Assembly (NCBI GenBank): GCA_009746045.1
Contig: RPFO01000241.1
Span: 1 to 64,000, forward strand
Length of the DNA: 64,000 nucleotides
Reading direction: 5' to 3'
Source of the DNA: Mesostigma viride
Taxonomy: Eukaryota; Streptophyta; Mesostigmatophyceae; Mesostigmatales; Mesostigmataceae
The notes under the pieces were generated by a model. It searched no databases and was not told the origin of the DNA. It worked only from the letters and a program-made list of their open reading frames with translations. The position numbers were made by a program, and so were the translations under genes. Below are positions 1 through 12,948 of the stretch, piece by piece. Position 1 is the first letter of the stretch, and the number at the start of each line of letters is the position of its first letter.

Positions 1-1104
1 GCCAACTCTGCAGCGATGGGCCACGTGCTGCCGAGGGCCTCCTTGAGGAGTGAGCGGATGGAGGATTCGGTTCAGGTGGTGGTGGGGGCGTGGGGGGCCA
101 AAGCTCCTCGAGGGGACGGCAAGGAGGGAGAAAAGGACGCGTAGCCGAAGGTTGGGGCAGCGGCATTTGAGGATGTGGTCGAAGGTGTGGGTGCGTCTCT
201 GGAAAGCATCGGCCGGTGAGGCGGCCCTGATGGAAGAGTTGCTTGCACATTCGAGAAGCGAGGCATACGATCCGAAAAAACACGTAGGTCAGGATCTTGT
301 CGGGGTTGAGCTTGTCAAAAAGCCGGGCTGGCTGGCGTCAAAGTCGAACACTTCCCAGGTCGGCTCGGCAGGGCGACTGCGCTTGGGTTCAGGCGACGCT
401 GCTGGCGAGGCGAGCCCGGGAGGGGGCTGGGCGACCACTAGAGCTTGGCTAGTGGCGCCGCTGCCTTCTGGGCCGGTGGGCGAAGCTGTGCACAGACGTA
501 TTTTCATTGCTGAGCGCAGCCGCCAGGCTGCGTTGCGTCGAGAGGCGTTTGCTCATCGTATATTGCGTAATAGCTTCGGAAAATTATATCAGCATGTGGG
601 GGCCCACAATCAATCTACAATACCCATGCCAAATTTTATTACTTGAGGAGACGCCATTTCAACAAATACATGACAATTGATGCTCATTGTGAATGCGTTT
701 CCACATGAAATCATTACCATTTCATGCCATTTGGTCACTGGTGCGCTTTCCGCGTGCACTTTTCATTACTAGATTGCTTAAATTTATTAAAATTTATTAA
801 CATTTATTAAAATTTATTCAAGTCGGGGTAAAATTGGCTGTTTTTGTCATAGTGTCATGCACTCGGAGGGTAAGCAAGTGAGACAAGTTGTAGATTATTT
901 ACAATTGCACAACCCTCTCCACGACCCCGCGAGTTCTATTTATAGAACGAATTATAATTATTGCCAAAATTGTGCACAAGCCTGTGCACAACCCAACCAG
1001 TAATTCCCACTTGAACTTTGAATAGTCAAGTGAATGCTCCAGATGGAGACAGATGTACAGATCGATCTTTACAAATGTACACGAGTTCAGATCAAGTAAG
1101 CTAT
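1..1104. other. Unassigned left edge, no supported gene
   Basis: Both strands have medium-length open frames between 50 and 650, but none shows a recognisable domain or a clear start, and frames on the two strands compete. From about 650 the sequence becomes AT-rich, with four near-tandem copies of a roughly 10-bp AAATTTATT-like unit at 779-820. I see no RNA gene here. The minus-strand frame across 1-270 could be a piece of a degraded coding region, but I cannot support it. Confidence 0.3.
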
Positions 1105-4100
1105 CTAACTACCTACTAACAGGCGTTTCTTTACAGGTGCCCGTCCGCTGGGCTTCTTTACACCCCCCTCCCGCACATCTGCGCCAGCCTTCCCTTGAGG
1201 TTTTCGTTTGCCCTGCCCTGCGGCTTGGTCTCCCCCCTTCTCTTGGAGTCGTGGGGAAGATCTGGTCGCTGGGGAAGATCTGGTCGCCAGGTACCCCTTG
1301 TCCATCCACCACTCCAAATACGTTCCCTCAGGTGGCTTGAAACAGTTCCGCATCTCGTCTTGTTGTACCTTGAAAATTATGTTGGGCATCGTCCCCTTCT
1401 CCCCATTAATCCAGATTCCCTTTTCGTCACACCCTTCTGCCCAAAATTTAACGCACCACACGCCCGTTTTATCCACCTTTCGAACGACTCCATGCACCAG
1501 GAACGTGTCGACGTGGAAATCAGGCATGTGTGCCAGCTTCATTGGGTCTGCATTGAGTTTAGCCACCGAATCAGCAGCCCACGTGGGCTTCCACAACGTA
1601 TCAAGGCGCTGGAGTTGGTTCTTCCGATACTGGCAAAATTCACCGCCGTGCTTGCACAATACCGAAACCGGACATCCAACAGGCGAGCGGGGCACGACCC
1701 GTTTCCCCCCCCACACCTTCCAGATTCTCCATCCACGGCTGCCAACTTGGTGGTGGCACTTTCTTGTCTAGTGGCTTGGGCTGGGTTGCGGTAACTGTGA
1801 CACGTCTTTGTGGCGCTGGATCCTCCGGTTCCGATTCTTCCGATTCTTCCGAATCTTCCACAAACCCTTTGGGTGGGCCGGCATGCATGACATCCTTTGG
1901 CGGCTCCTCTTCAGACTCGTCACCTGTGGGTGGGACAAGCAATGACGAGCGGCGCAATTAGTTATCATTACATTCGCAAATCAAACTTGGGAATATGCAA
2001 ACATCATAATTTAACCGACCATATTCACTCAGATTAACTTACCCTTTGACAGATGACTAGCCGTTGCTCTTGATCGAACGTGCCCGCCAGGCGAAAGGAG
2101 CTTTTTGCAGTAGTCGACGGCACGCCCCAGCATCCCCCCCCCGACGCCCCCGAATTCCCCTTCGAGCCTCCCTCCCCTCCCCCCCCTCCTTCCCCCCTTC
2201 CCCCGATGCGCCGGTCGACCCGCCCCCTCTCCGCCCTTCGACCCGCCCCCCTCTCCGCCCTTTGACCCGCCCCCCTCTCCACCCTTCGACCCGCCCCCCT
2301 CTCCGCCCTTGGACCCGCCCCCCTCTCCGCCCTTTGACCCGCCCCCCTCTCCACCCTTCTCTCCGCCCCCCTCTCCGCCCTTCGACCCGCCCCCCTCTCC
2401 GCCCCCCTCTCCGCCCTTCTCTCCGCCCCCCTCTCCGTCCTTCGACCCCCTCCCCTCTCCGCCCTTCGACCCGCCCCCTCTCCGCCCTTCGACCCGCCCC
2501 CCTCTCCGCCCTTCGACCCGCCCCCCTCTCCGTCGTTCGACCCCCCCCCTCTCCGCCCTTCGACCCGCCCCCCTCTCCGCCCTTCGAACCCCCCCCTCTC
2601 CGTCCTTCGACCCGCCCCCCTTATCACCACCCTCATTCCCGCCCCCCTCATCACCGCCGTCACCATCATCACCAACCTCTTCCCCATCATCACCCCCTGT
2701 GACCCGACATCCTCATCATCCCCTCCGGCCGAACGCCGCCATCATGAGGGTAGGGCGTCCCCATTGAGACGTCTTCGGCCGCGGGGGTCTCCGAGGCGGC
2801 GCGCTTCCGGCGTTTCTTTTTGGTGCCAGCGCCTGCCGTCTCCAGCTGACGCTTCTGGGCTGCACCCGCAATTTCCTTGCCCGAACGGCCGTTGGGATTG
2901 GAAATATCCTCCCCCTGTGGCCGCTTCCCAAGTACCTTCAGAAGGACCTTAAACCCATCCACCTGCTCCTTTGACCCAATGAAGATCACGGGTGGGTTGA
3001 AGAATCCCGTGAAATCGCTTAGGTACGACGACCAGTCGTCCTTCACACCATTGAAATCTCCACAATCCTTCGCCGCCTTCCAGTCCCTTTTCTCCACCCA
3101 CGAACCCGTTCGACCCTTCAACAATTCCTCATCATTCCACAGCTTGGCGTGATGTTCCAAATTCAGCAGCACTACCCCATTCTTGATATCTGGCTGGTTC
3201 AACCCCTTCCTCTTCGCAACAAATTCGAACCCCTCCATTGCATTAAGTACCACTTGAGCCAACCGTGTCGGCCCATCGCTTTTCTCCCACGCGAAAGTCT
3301 TCATCATGAACTCACAGGTCTCTTCCCCGTCAGACGTGTAAACTTCTTAGAAATCCACGGGCCCTGCTGCTCGATTTCGGATGCCATCTCCTCCGACCCA
3401 AACTTCCGCGGGGGTTCCCGCTTCTCCCCCACCTTTTTTTGGCGACCCGACTGGACGTCCTCTGCCTCGGCATGTTCGGCTTGGCCTTCCTCCGGCACAG
3501 CCCCCGTCACCACCACAGCCCCCGCCACAGGCTGTACGGGTTGGGGCACCACAGCCTGTTCGGTTGGGGGTTCGGGCGCAATCAGGACCCACCATTTCGT
3601 TTCCTCCTTGTGGGTCGTCCAAAAATCCGTCCTCTCCAGCAGTGCAAGTGGGAAGGTGGAATCGTCCCTCCCCGTTGGCCTGATAACCGCCCTTATTCTC
3701 TTGGCAGCTACAGCGACCGTATCGGCCACCCTCTGAAGGGCGCTGTCGGATTCCGAAGGCTGCATCGGCAACCAGCCGAGGTCGCGTGGTTCGGGGTATT
3801 TCCCCAAATCGCGGTTGTAGATCATGAAAAGCTGGACCATCACCTCGCAGAAGATCTTGGCCATGTATGTCAGGTCATACAAGCACTGAGGAGGAACGTG
3901 TTTGGCCTTCACGGTTGCCATGATAGACGGCCAGAATCGAAAGCGGGCTAGACTCCTCCACCCTTCCTGTTTGATCCCCCCCCCTTCCTCATCACCCTTC
4001 CCTCCCCGTCCAGCTTGTCCGCTGCCACGATGTCCAGAAACTCTGCAAGCTCCTTGGCCAGCTTGTCCTCAATCGGCATTCCACATCTACTGTCGTCGTT

Positions 4101-7100
4101 CGGAGCGACCGTTTCATCCTTCACAGCCGAGATGAAGTCGTAGACTTGGGTTTTCTCCGATTCGGACAAACCACCCTCGTTCAATCGCCCTCCAACCCGC
4201 TCCTCACCACCCTCCTCCCCCTCCCCGTCCTTCCTTGCCTTCTCAGTGCTGCTTGAGACCCCATGAATCAAATTCCATATTTCTTTCTGGTCCTGAAGGG
4301 GCACCTCCGGCTTATCCCAGGATTCCTCCATGTGCGTCTTGAAATAGTTGTGCACTTCCAGCAGCGCCGTCCCCCTCGACTTTTTGGAAACGGCCTCGTC
4401 TTCTGCATTCAGCCCCCCTCCGATCAGGGCAACCCTCCGATGCGCCTCTCTCCCCTGCATGCATGAAATGTGAATCAGTGTTTGAGACAAAAAACGGTCA
4501 TACAACACACGACCTGACATTTTGTCCTTACACTTTGGAAGATCGGCCGTTCCCGAACAAAAATCACACCCTAATTTCCAGTTTCCAACGGCCGTTGGCG
4601 CAAGAAAAATCACACCCTAATTTCCAGGTTCCAACGGCCGTTGGCGCAAGAAAAATCACACCCTAATTTCCAGGTTCCAACGGCCGTTGGCGCAAGAAAA
4701 ATCACACACTAATTTCCAGGTTCCAACGGCCGTTGGCGCAAGAAAAATCACACCCTAATTTCCAGGCTCCAACGGCCGTTGGCGCAAGAAAAATGTCGAC
4801 CGAATTTCCAGGTTCCAACGGCCGTTGGCGCAAGAAAAATATCAACCAAATTTCCAGGTTCCAACGGCCGTTGGCGCAGGAAAAATGACACCCTAATTTC
4901 CAGGTTCCAACGGCCGTTGGCGCAAGAAAAATCACACACTAATTTCCAGGTTCCAACGGCCGTTGGCGCAAGAAAAATCACACCCTAATTTCCAGGTTCC
5001 AACGGCCGTTGGCGCAAGAAAAATAACATCTAGTGCCTAAAACGTTCCCACACCCGATCCGTTATATTTACCTTTTGCGTCCGCATGTCCTTCATGGGCG
5101 GGATCAGTGCTTCCCCCTCCACCTCCCAGCCCTTGAGCACGTCCAGATTGGTGTACTTGAACTTCTCCGCGTCCCTCACCAACCCCCTCCACAAATCAAA
5201 CGCCTCGTCGGTTGTCTCCACGAACTTGCCCTTTTGTTTACCCGCAATCTCGCCAGCTATCGCAGTACTCACTTGCTCGTCAGAGCCCTCGAAAATCACG
5301 GACTTCAACATCTGTGTGTAGTGGTTGCCGTCCAGCACGGCAAACTGCACAAACACGCAAGGCGTCTGGTCTCGAAATTTACCCTTAAGGCCGGCATGGT
5401 CCGAGATGTTCAAGCTCCCCAGCGCGGATTTCGTCAGGTCAACTACTGCCTCACGCTCAGATTCATTTGACCACTCGGACGGATCCAACTCCATGGTGAT
5501 CAACTCGTCTGAGCAAGCGGCCGCCATGTCCTTCAGGGAGTCCGTCCGGAGAATGGACATGGCTTCCTCGGCCGTTGGCGAACGATAGTATCCGAACCTC
5601 TGCACGGCACGGTCACTGTCGTCCCCCGTCAGTATTTTAATGTGGTAAGGAACCTTTTCACTCCTCTGCACCCATAAATTGTAGAGACCTGGATCACGGT
5701 CTGCCAGCACCTGCCACGCAAACCGGAAGATCGGCACGGCACATTTTGCTTTTGTCAGACTTGTGCCGGCCCCCACGAACCACGGCGCGAGCCCCCTACA
5801 ATTCCGCACCGTCACCGTCCGATGCCGCATGAGTTCCGGGAGTTGGCACAAGTTCTCCGTGGGGGCCCGTACTTGAGTCGCAATCGCGGACCCCCCCACG
5901 ATGTCGACATCGTCTGGAACTAGGCGTATCTTCTGCCGCAGATGAAACGCCGCCTGTATGGTGTCAGTTAGATTCTTGTCGTGCACTTGAGAGGACGGCG
6001 CTGGCTCCCAGGAGTCCAAAATGCTGGGCTTCGCATTTCCAGCACGTGTCGTCAGCAGCCCCTTCCTCTCAAAGGTCTTCACAATCACCGACCATAAGTC
6101 GGTGCCCGGTGCTCGTTGGCGCCATTCCTCAAAAAATGTTGTGACCTCCCTTTCCGCCACCCCATGTTCAATCTTGTAAACCAACCTCCTCCGCTCTTCG
6201 TCCGTTCTCGGCCTGGACGGACGCCCCTGATCACATGCAAAAAACATACAGATAGCCGGAAGGTCAGTACTATGTTCCAACGGCCGTCGCCGGAAAAATA
6301 ACACCCTAATTTCCAGGTTCCAACGGCCGTTGGCGCATGAAAATCACACCCTAATTTACAGGTTCCAACGGCCGTTGGCGCATGAAAATCACACCCTAAT
6401 TTCCAGGTTCCAACGGCCGTTGGCGACAGAAAATAACACCCTAATTTCCAGGTTCCAACGGCCGTTGGCGCGAGAAAAATGACACCCTAATTTCCAGGTT
6501 CCAACGGCCGTTGGCGCAAGAAAAATCACATCCTTTTCCAGGTTCCAACGGCCGTTGGCGCAAGAAAAATCACACCCTAATTTCCATGCAGGTTCCAACG
6601 GCCGTTGGCGCGAGAAAAATGACACCTTCATTTCCATGTTCCAACGGCCGTTGGCGACAGAAAAATAACACCCTAATTTCCAGGTTCCAACGGCCGTTGG
6701 CGCATGAAAATCACACCCTAATTTACAGGTTCCAACGGCCGTTGGCGCATGAAAATCACACCCTAATTTACAGGTTCCAACGGCCGTTGGCGCAAGAAAA
6801 ATGACACCCTAATTTCCAGTTTCCAACGGCCGTTGGCGACAGAAAAATAACACCCTAATTTCCAGGTTCCAACGGCCGTTGGCGCATGAAAATCACACCC
6901 TAATTTACAGGTTCCGACGGCCGTTGGGCAAAAAAAAAATAACACCCTAATTTCCAGATTGCAACGGCCGTAGGCGCAAGAAAATCAAGCAAGAAAAGGA
7001 CAAGGACAAGGACAAGGACAAGGACAAGGACAAGGACAAGGACAAGGACGAGGACAAGGACAAGGACAAGGACAAGGACAAGGACAAGGACAAGGACAAG

Positions 7101-8084
7101 GACAAGGACAAGGACAAGGACAAGGACAAGGACAAGGACAAGGACAAGGACAAGGACAAGGACAAGCTGGCACAAGGACAAGGACAAGGACAAGGACAAG
7201 GACAAGGACAAGGTGCTGGCACAAGGACAAGGACAAGGACAAGGTGCTGGCACAAGGACAAGGACAAGGACAAGGACAAGGACAAGGACAAGGACAAGGA
7301 CAAGGACAAGGACAAGGACAAGGACAAGGACAAGGACAAGGACAAGGACAAGGACAAGGACAAGGACAAGGACAAGGACAAGGACAAGGACAAGGACAAG
7401 GACAAGGACAAGGACAAGGACAAGGCGGACAAGGACAAGGACAAGGACAAGGACAAGGACAAGGACAAGGACAAGGACAAGGACAAGGACAAGGACAAGG
7501 ACAAGGACAAGGACAAGGACAAGGACAAGGACAAGGACAAGGACAAGGACAAGGACAAGGACAAGGACAAGGACAAGGACAAGGACAAGGACAAGGACAA
7601 GGACAAGGACAAGGACAAGGACAAGGACAAGGACAAGGACAAGGACAAGGACAAGGACAAGGACAAGGACAAGGACAAGGACAAGGACAAGGACAAGGAC
7701 AAGGACAAGGACAAGGACAAGGACAAGGACAAGGACAAGGACAAGGACAAGGACAAGGACAAGGACGAGGACGAGGACGAGGACAAGGACAAGGACAAGG
7801 ACAAGGACAAGGACAAGGACAAGGACGAGGACGAGGACAAGGACAAGGACAAGGACAAGGACAAGGACGAGGACAAGGACGAGGACAAGACAAGGACAAG
7901 GACAAGGACAAGGACAAGGACAAGGACGAGGACAAGGACAAGGACAAGGACAAGGACAAGGACAAGGACAAGGACAAGGACAAGGACAAGGACAAGGACA
8001 AGGACAAGGACAAGGACAAGGACAAGGACAAGGACAAGGACAAGGACAAGGACAAGGACAAGGACAAGGACAAGGCCAACGACA

Positions 8085-8119
<35 letters not shown>

Positions 8120-11100
8120 AAGGACAAGGACAAGGACAAGGACGAGGACGAGGACGAGGACAAGGACAAGGACAAGGACAAGGACAAGGACAAGGACAAG
8201 GGCAAGGACAAGGACAAGGACAAGGACAAGGACAAGGACAAGGACGAGGACGAGGACGAGGACAAGGACAAGGACAAGGACAAGGACAAGGACAAGGACA
8301 AGGACAAGGACAAGGACAAGGACAAGGACAAGGACAAGGACAAGGACAAGGACAAGGACAAGGACACAAGGACAAGGACAAGGACGAGGACGAGGACGAG
8401 GACAAGGACAAGGACAAGGACAAGGACAAGGACAAGGACAACGTGCTGGCACAAGGACAAGGACAAGGACAAGGACAAGGACAAGGACAAGGACAAGGAC
8501 AAGGACCAGGACAAGGACAAGGACAAGGACAAGGACAAGGACGAGGACAAGGACAAGGACAAGGACAAGGACAAGGACAAGGACAAGGACAAGGACAAGG
8601 ACAAGGACAAGGACAAGGACAAGGACAAGGACAAGGACAAGGACAAGGACAAGGACAAGGACAAGGACAAGGACAAGGACAACGGCTGGACAAGGACAAG
8701 GACAAGGACAAGGACAAGGACAAGGACAAGGACAAGGACAAGGACAAGGACAAGGACAAGGACAAGGACAAGGACAAGGACAAGGACAAGGACAAGGACA
8801 AGGACAAGGACAAGGACAAGGACAAGGACAAGGACAAGGACAAGGACAAGGACAAGGACAAGGACAAGGCTGGACAAGGACAAGGACAAGGACAAGGACA
8901 AGGACAAGGACAAGGACAAGGACAAGGACAAGGACAAGGACAAGGACAAGGACAAGGACAAGGACAAGGACAAGGACAAGGACAAGGACAAGGACAAGGA
9001 CAAGGACAAGGACAAGGACAAGGACAAGGACAAGGACAAGGACAAGGACAAGGACAAGGACAAGGACAAGGACAAGGACAAGGACAAGGACAAGGACAAG
9101 GACAAGGACAAGGACAAGGACAAGGACAAGGACAAGGACAAGGACAAGGACAAGGACAAGGACAAGGACAAGGACAAGGACAAGGGACAAGGACAAGGAC
9201 AAGGACAAGGACAAGGACAAGGACAAGGACAAGGACAAGGACAAGGACAAGGACAAGGACAAGGACAAGGACAAGGACAAGGACAAGGACAAGGACAAGG
9301 ACAAGGACAAGGACAAGGACAAGGACAAGGACAAGGACAAGGACAAGGACAAGGACAAGGACAAGGACAAGGACAAGGACAAGGACAAGGACAAGGACAA
9401 GGACAAGGACAAGGACAAGGACAAGGACAAGGACAAGGACAAGGACAAGGACAAGGACAAGGACAAGGACAAGGACAAGGACAAGGACAAGGACAAGGAC
9501 AAGGACAAGGACAAGGACAAGGACAAGGACAAGGACAAGGACAAGGACAAGGACAAGGACAAGGACAAGGACAAGGACAAGGACAAGGACAAGGACAAGG
9601 ACAAGGACAAGGACAAGGACAAGGACAAGGACAAGGACAAGGACAAGGACAAGGACAAGGACAAGGCTGGACAAGGACAAGGACAAGGACAAGGACAAGG
9701 ACAAGGACAAGGACAAGGACAAGGACAAGGACAAGGACAAGGACAAGGACAAGGACAAGGACAAGGACAAGGACAAGGACAAGGACAAGGACAAGGACAA
9801 GGACAAGGACAAGGACAAGGACAAGGACAAGGACAAGGACAAGGACAAGGACAAGGACAAGGACAAGGACAAGGACAAGGACAAGGACAAGGACAAGGAC
9901 AAGGACAAGGACAAGGACAAGGACAAGGACAAGGACAAGGACAAGGACAAGGACAAGGACAAGGACAAGGACAAGGACAAGGACAAGGACAAGGACAAGG
10001 ACAAGGACAAGGACAAGGACAAGGACAAGGACAAGGACAAGGACAAGGACAAGGACAAGGACAAGGACAAGGACAAGGACAAGGACAAGGACAAGGACAA
10101 GGACAAGGACAAGGACAAGGACAAGGACAAGGACAAGGACAAGGACAAGGACAAGGACAAGGACAAGGACAAGGACAAGGACAAGGACAAGGACAAGGAC
10201 AAGGACAAGGACAAGGACAAGGACAAGGACAAGGACAAGGACAAGGACAAGGACAAGGACAAGGACAAGGACAAGGACAAGGACAAGGACAAGGACAAGG
10301 ACAAGGACAAGGACAAGGACAAGGACAAGGACAAGGACAAGGACAAGGACAAGGACAAGGACAAGGACAAGGACAAGGACAAGGACAAGGACAAGGACAA
10401 GGACAAGGACAAGGACAAGGACAAGGACAAGGACAAGGACAAGGACAAGGACAAGGACAAGGACAAGGACAAGGACAAGGACAAGGACAAGGACAAGGAC
10501 AAGGACAAGGACAAGGACAAGGACAAGGACAAGGACAAGGACAAGGACAAGGACAAGGACAAGGACAAGGACAAGGACAAGGACAAGGACAAGGACAAGG
10601 ACAAGGACAAGGACAAGGACAAGGACAAGGACAAGGACAAGGACAAGGACAAGGACAAGGACAAGGACAAGGACAAGGACAAGGACAAGGAAAAGGAGAA
10701 GGACAAGGACAAGGACAAGGACAAGGACAAGGATGGCGCAAGAAAATCACATCCTTGTGCGTAACACCTACCCGGACAGCTGGCAGTGTGTGGTGGGTTG
10801 CTTTTCCAGTTGCTGCCGTCGCGGCATCGGAACCCGATGACCCAGAAGCCGCCGATTTCCTCCGCTCCTTCGCCGCCTTTGCTGCATGAACGCCGCGCGC
10901 CTCTTGCCCCGACGATGGTGCGGGGGGAGGGGGCATTTGCTGTGCTGCCGCTGCAGCTTCCGACGGCGCGGAAGGGCCGGCGGCGGGAGGGGGCAACAAC
11001 GGTGGCGGCGGAGAGCCCGGCGGTGGGGGCGCCGGCGGCGGGGGCGCCGGCGGAGGGGAACGCGGGTGGTTGTGCGTACAAGCACGCTGTGACACGCAGA

Positions 11101-11773
11101 CGACAAAGAAGAAATCCGCCGAATATGTTAGCAAGCGGTGCGGTGCAGCACACACATCTGACAAAGCTATTAGGTCAACCCTTAAAACCGTGTCCAACTG
11201 CCCGCTATAAAAACCGGGCAATTGTCACTTTCCATGATAATGTCCACAAACCAACCTAATAGTTAGTTATGGTCCATTATAGGACACAAGCACACACATA
11301 TATTCACCACCTTGGGGGTCATGTCATTGGTCACATTGCAATGTCCTATGGGTGCCAAATATAGCACCCCCTGACATAAAGGAAGCTAGTAAAGGGCTCA
11401 TGAATATAGCACCCCCTGACATAAAGGAAGCTAGTAAAGGGCTCATGAACACCAAGGTTGCATGTGGAGGAGCAGGGACCCAGCTGCAAGCTCTAACAAT
11501 AAATGCCCACTACAAATAGCGGACAGTTTGGTTGGTGACACCTGCTAGCATTACAAAGCTCAATTCTCATCCCGTAGCAACAAAAATGTAATGTCCGCTG
11601 TAAATATCACTCAAAACGGCTAAAGGGTTAAAACGAAGTTGTAGTTGTTTTGCGGCATCAAGTTTCAAAGTACGTACTGGGATACCCTTCGCCAGCCTGC
11701 TTGGCATCGAGTAGGATAAGATCTTGGAACCAGTAAGGGGGCTTCGCTTGTTGCGGCAGATGGTGCAATCCAT
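1105..11773 (-). CDS. Large five-exon gene of unknown function
   Basis: Predicted coding exons on the minus strand are 11773-11678, 11086-10772, 6226-5072, 4454-2043 and 1923-1105, about 1,600 codons. The ATG at 11773 opens with MDCTICRNK, a C-x2-C pair. Exon junctions use GTACGT, GTAGGT, GTAAAT and GTAAGT donors with CAG acceptors, and the first three introns are all phase 0, which supports one gene. Exon 2 encodes a proline/alanine-rich stretch. Exon 3 (385 codons) is uninterrupted and globular-looking but unrecognised. Exon 4 holds a coding minisatellite. The last exon is Cys/Trp-rich (FCQYRKNQL, VWCVKFWAEGCDEKG). I recognise no domain and assign no function. Open frames break at a C9 run (3976-3984), near 3345, at C5 (2693-2697) and at C8 (1705-1712), so either the assembly has indels or the gene is decaying. 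It could also be two adjacent genes joined by my splice choices. Confidence 0.55.
1924..2042 (-). other. Predicted short intron
   Basis: A 119-nt interval on the minus strand begins GTAAGT directly after CAAAGG and ends CCCACAG before GTGACGAG. The downstream exon gives an acidic stretch (GDESEEEPPK). The upstream exon is open in the matching phase over VDYCKKLLSPGGH. This is the cleanest splice pair in the window. Confidence 0.75.
2100..2690 (-). repeat. Coding minisatellite, 24-bp unit
   Basis: The plus strand repeats CCCTTCGACCCGCCCCCCTC with small variations and a unit near 24 bp. Read on the minus strand within exon 4 of the large gene it gives Gly-Ser-Lys-Gly-Gly-Glu type repeats such as GGGSKGGEG, flanked by an acidic Asp/Gly run. 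Units of 23 bp or with changed C-runs shift the frame, so the true frame through the block is uncertain. Confidence 0.7.
4577..5028. repeat. 46-bp tandem array with palindromic core (intronic)
   Basis: About ten head-to-tail units of 46 bp lie inside the predicted intron between 5071 and 4455. Each carries the palindrome CCAACGGCCGTTGG followed by CGCAAGAAAAATCACACCC and TAATTTCCAGGTT. Units differ by single bases, for example GTCGACCGAATT replacing part of the spacer at 4794-4805. No coding signal is present; open frames here are repeat translations. Confidence 0.95.
6275..6985. repeat. Second 46-bp palindrome-bearing array (intronic)
   Basis: About fourteen units of the same 46-bp family as at 4.6-5.0 kb, with more length variation (44-50 bp). 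Some units lose the Cs before TAATTT or gain a GCAG after CCAT. The last units grade directly into the hexanucleotide array on the right. The block lies in the 4.5-kb predicted intron 10771-6227. Confidence 0.95.
6986..10734. repeat. (ACAAGG)n hexanucleotide array, 3.7 kb
   Basis: Nearly pure ACAAGG repeats with scattered GACGAGG variants clustered at 7765-8400 and single interruptions (GCTGGACAAGG, GCTGGCACAAGG, GGGACAAGG). Left and right ends both abut GGCGCAAGAAAATCA, the spacer of the 46-bp palindrome repeat, so the microsatellite grew inside one unit of that array. All reading frames are open (RTRTR, KDKDK, GQGQG; LVLV, SLSL, PCPC), which is a property of the repeat and not evidence for a protein. 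Confidence 0.97.
11358..11447. repeat. 45-bp direct repeat, two copies
   Basis: AATATAGCACCCCCTGACAT begins at 11358 and again at 11403, with an identical following sequence through GGGCTCATG. The pair lies in the predicted first intron of the large minus-strand gene. Confidence 0.9.
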
Positions 11774-11814
11774 TGTGATCTGCGCGCAAAACATACACAA
11801 ACGAACAACCCTCA

Positions 11815-12125
11815 TAGGTTGAGCAATCCAGAAAATCATGCCATTACTGTAACAACATGGGCAAAGCATACACAAACGAACAACCATCATAGATTGAGCT
11901 AGCAATCCACAACATTATGCCATTACTGTAACAACATGGGCAAAGCATACACAAACGAACAACCATCATAGATTGAGCTAGCAATCCACAACATCATGCC
12001 ATTACTGTAACAACATGGGCAAAGCATACACAAACGAACAACCATCATAGATAGAGCAATCCACAACATCATGCCATTAATGTAATAACATGGGCAAAAC
12101 ATACACAAACAAATAGCCATGATAG
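11815..12125. repeat. About 79-bp tandem repeat, four copies
   Basis: The phrase AACATGGGCAAAGCATACAC recurs with the same flanks at about 11853, 11935, 12013 and 12088. The copies lie directly upstream of the predicted first coding exon of the large minus-strand gene, so they would be in its leader intron or promoter. Apparent reading frames here merely translate the repeat. Confidence 0.85.
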
Positions 12126-12287
12126 GGCATTAAGAGAATAGCCATGATTGGGGCAATAAGAGAATTTTTTTGTTCAATTCAATGATCACAATTTATGCAC
12201 ACAGTCGATGCATTCATAAATGAGGCAGGTTCTTCCGAAAATTGGCTCCGTCGTAGAGTGTCAACGGCCAACTTGCAAACACGCACG

Positions 12288-12709
12288 TTACATGATATAC
12301 ATACCTAGTCATTATGGTCCTATACAAACGCCAGAAGGGCCTAATACCGGTTTAATTGGATCTTTAGCTACGCATAGTAAAGTAAATGAATATGTTTTCC
12401 TGTCCTTTTTATACATTACAAAAAAATCAAGTAATTAAAAGTGAAATACCTATTTTTATACCTCCAGATCAACAAGATCAATTTAAATTCGCCCCAGAAT
12501 ATTTATTACTTTCTTGTTACTCTAGTGTTGAAAATAATTATGTTCCTGTGCGATATAAACCAGAATTTAGTAGTAAAGCAGAAGAAGTCGATTATTTGGG
12601 GATTTCTCTAACGCAAGCTTCAATAGCTACTTCATTTATTCCCTTGGTGGAACATGATGATGCAAACCGAGCATTAATGGGTTGTAATATGCAAAGACAA
12701 GCAGTTCCA
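12288..12709 (+). pseudogene. rpoB: Nuclear copy of plastid rpoB fragment
   Basis: The translated pieces match the chloroplast-type RNA polymerase beta subunit: PSHYG...[19 protein letters not shown], then [30 protein letters not shown] and [20 protein letters not shown]. In the organelle this protein is part of the plastid-encoded RNA polymerase. Here only about 140 codons are present. An extra base follows the codons for DIH at about 12301, the conserved Arg-Ile-Cys between HYG and PI(Q/E)TPEG is missing, and the frame changes near 12398, so it cannot encode a working subunit. The stretch is AT-rich and uses A/T-ending codons, unlike the neighbouring nuclear genes. Both ends stop abruptly in unrelated sequence, as in a plastid-to-nucleus transfer. 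The identification is firm; the precise ends are approximate. Confidence 0.92.
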
Positions 12710-12948
12710 TGACACCAAGGTTGAGACTTGCATGCATGGGACAAGAAAAACCTCGTTGCAAGGGTTGAAACAATAACGAAATTGTATGACGACAGACACA
12801 TAAAATGTAAGGCTTGCTCAGTATTATTATTTACCCATCAATCAATTTTAAAGGCAAGGAAATGTTGAAATACGGACGACCGTCCCAAGTTCGCCAGCAT
12901 TAACAAAAGCATTTCTGTGACAAGAACAGTGGGCGACCATTCCCATTA

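Noticed and set aside
6900-11221. Open frames of more than 1,100 codons across the ACAAGG array on both strands
   Set aside because: They are six-frame translations of a stop-free hexamer. No frame has a conserved domain, and splice signals place the block in an intron.
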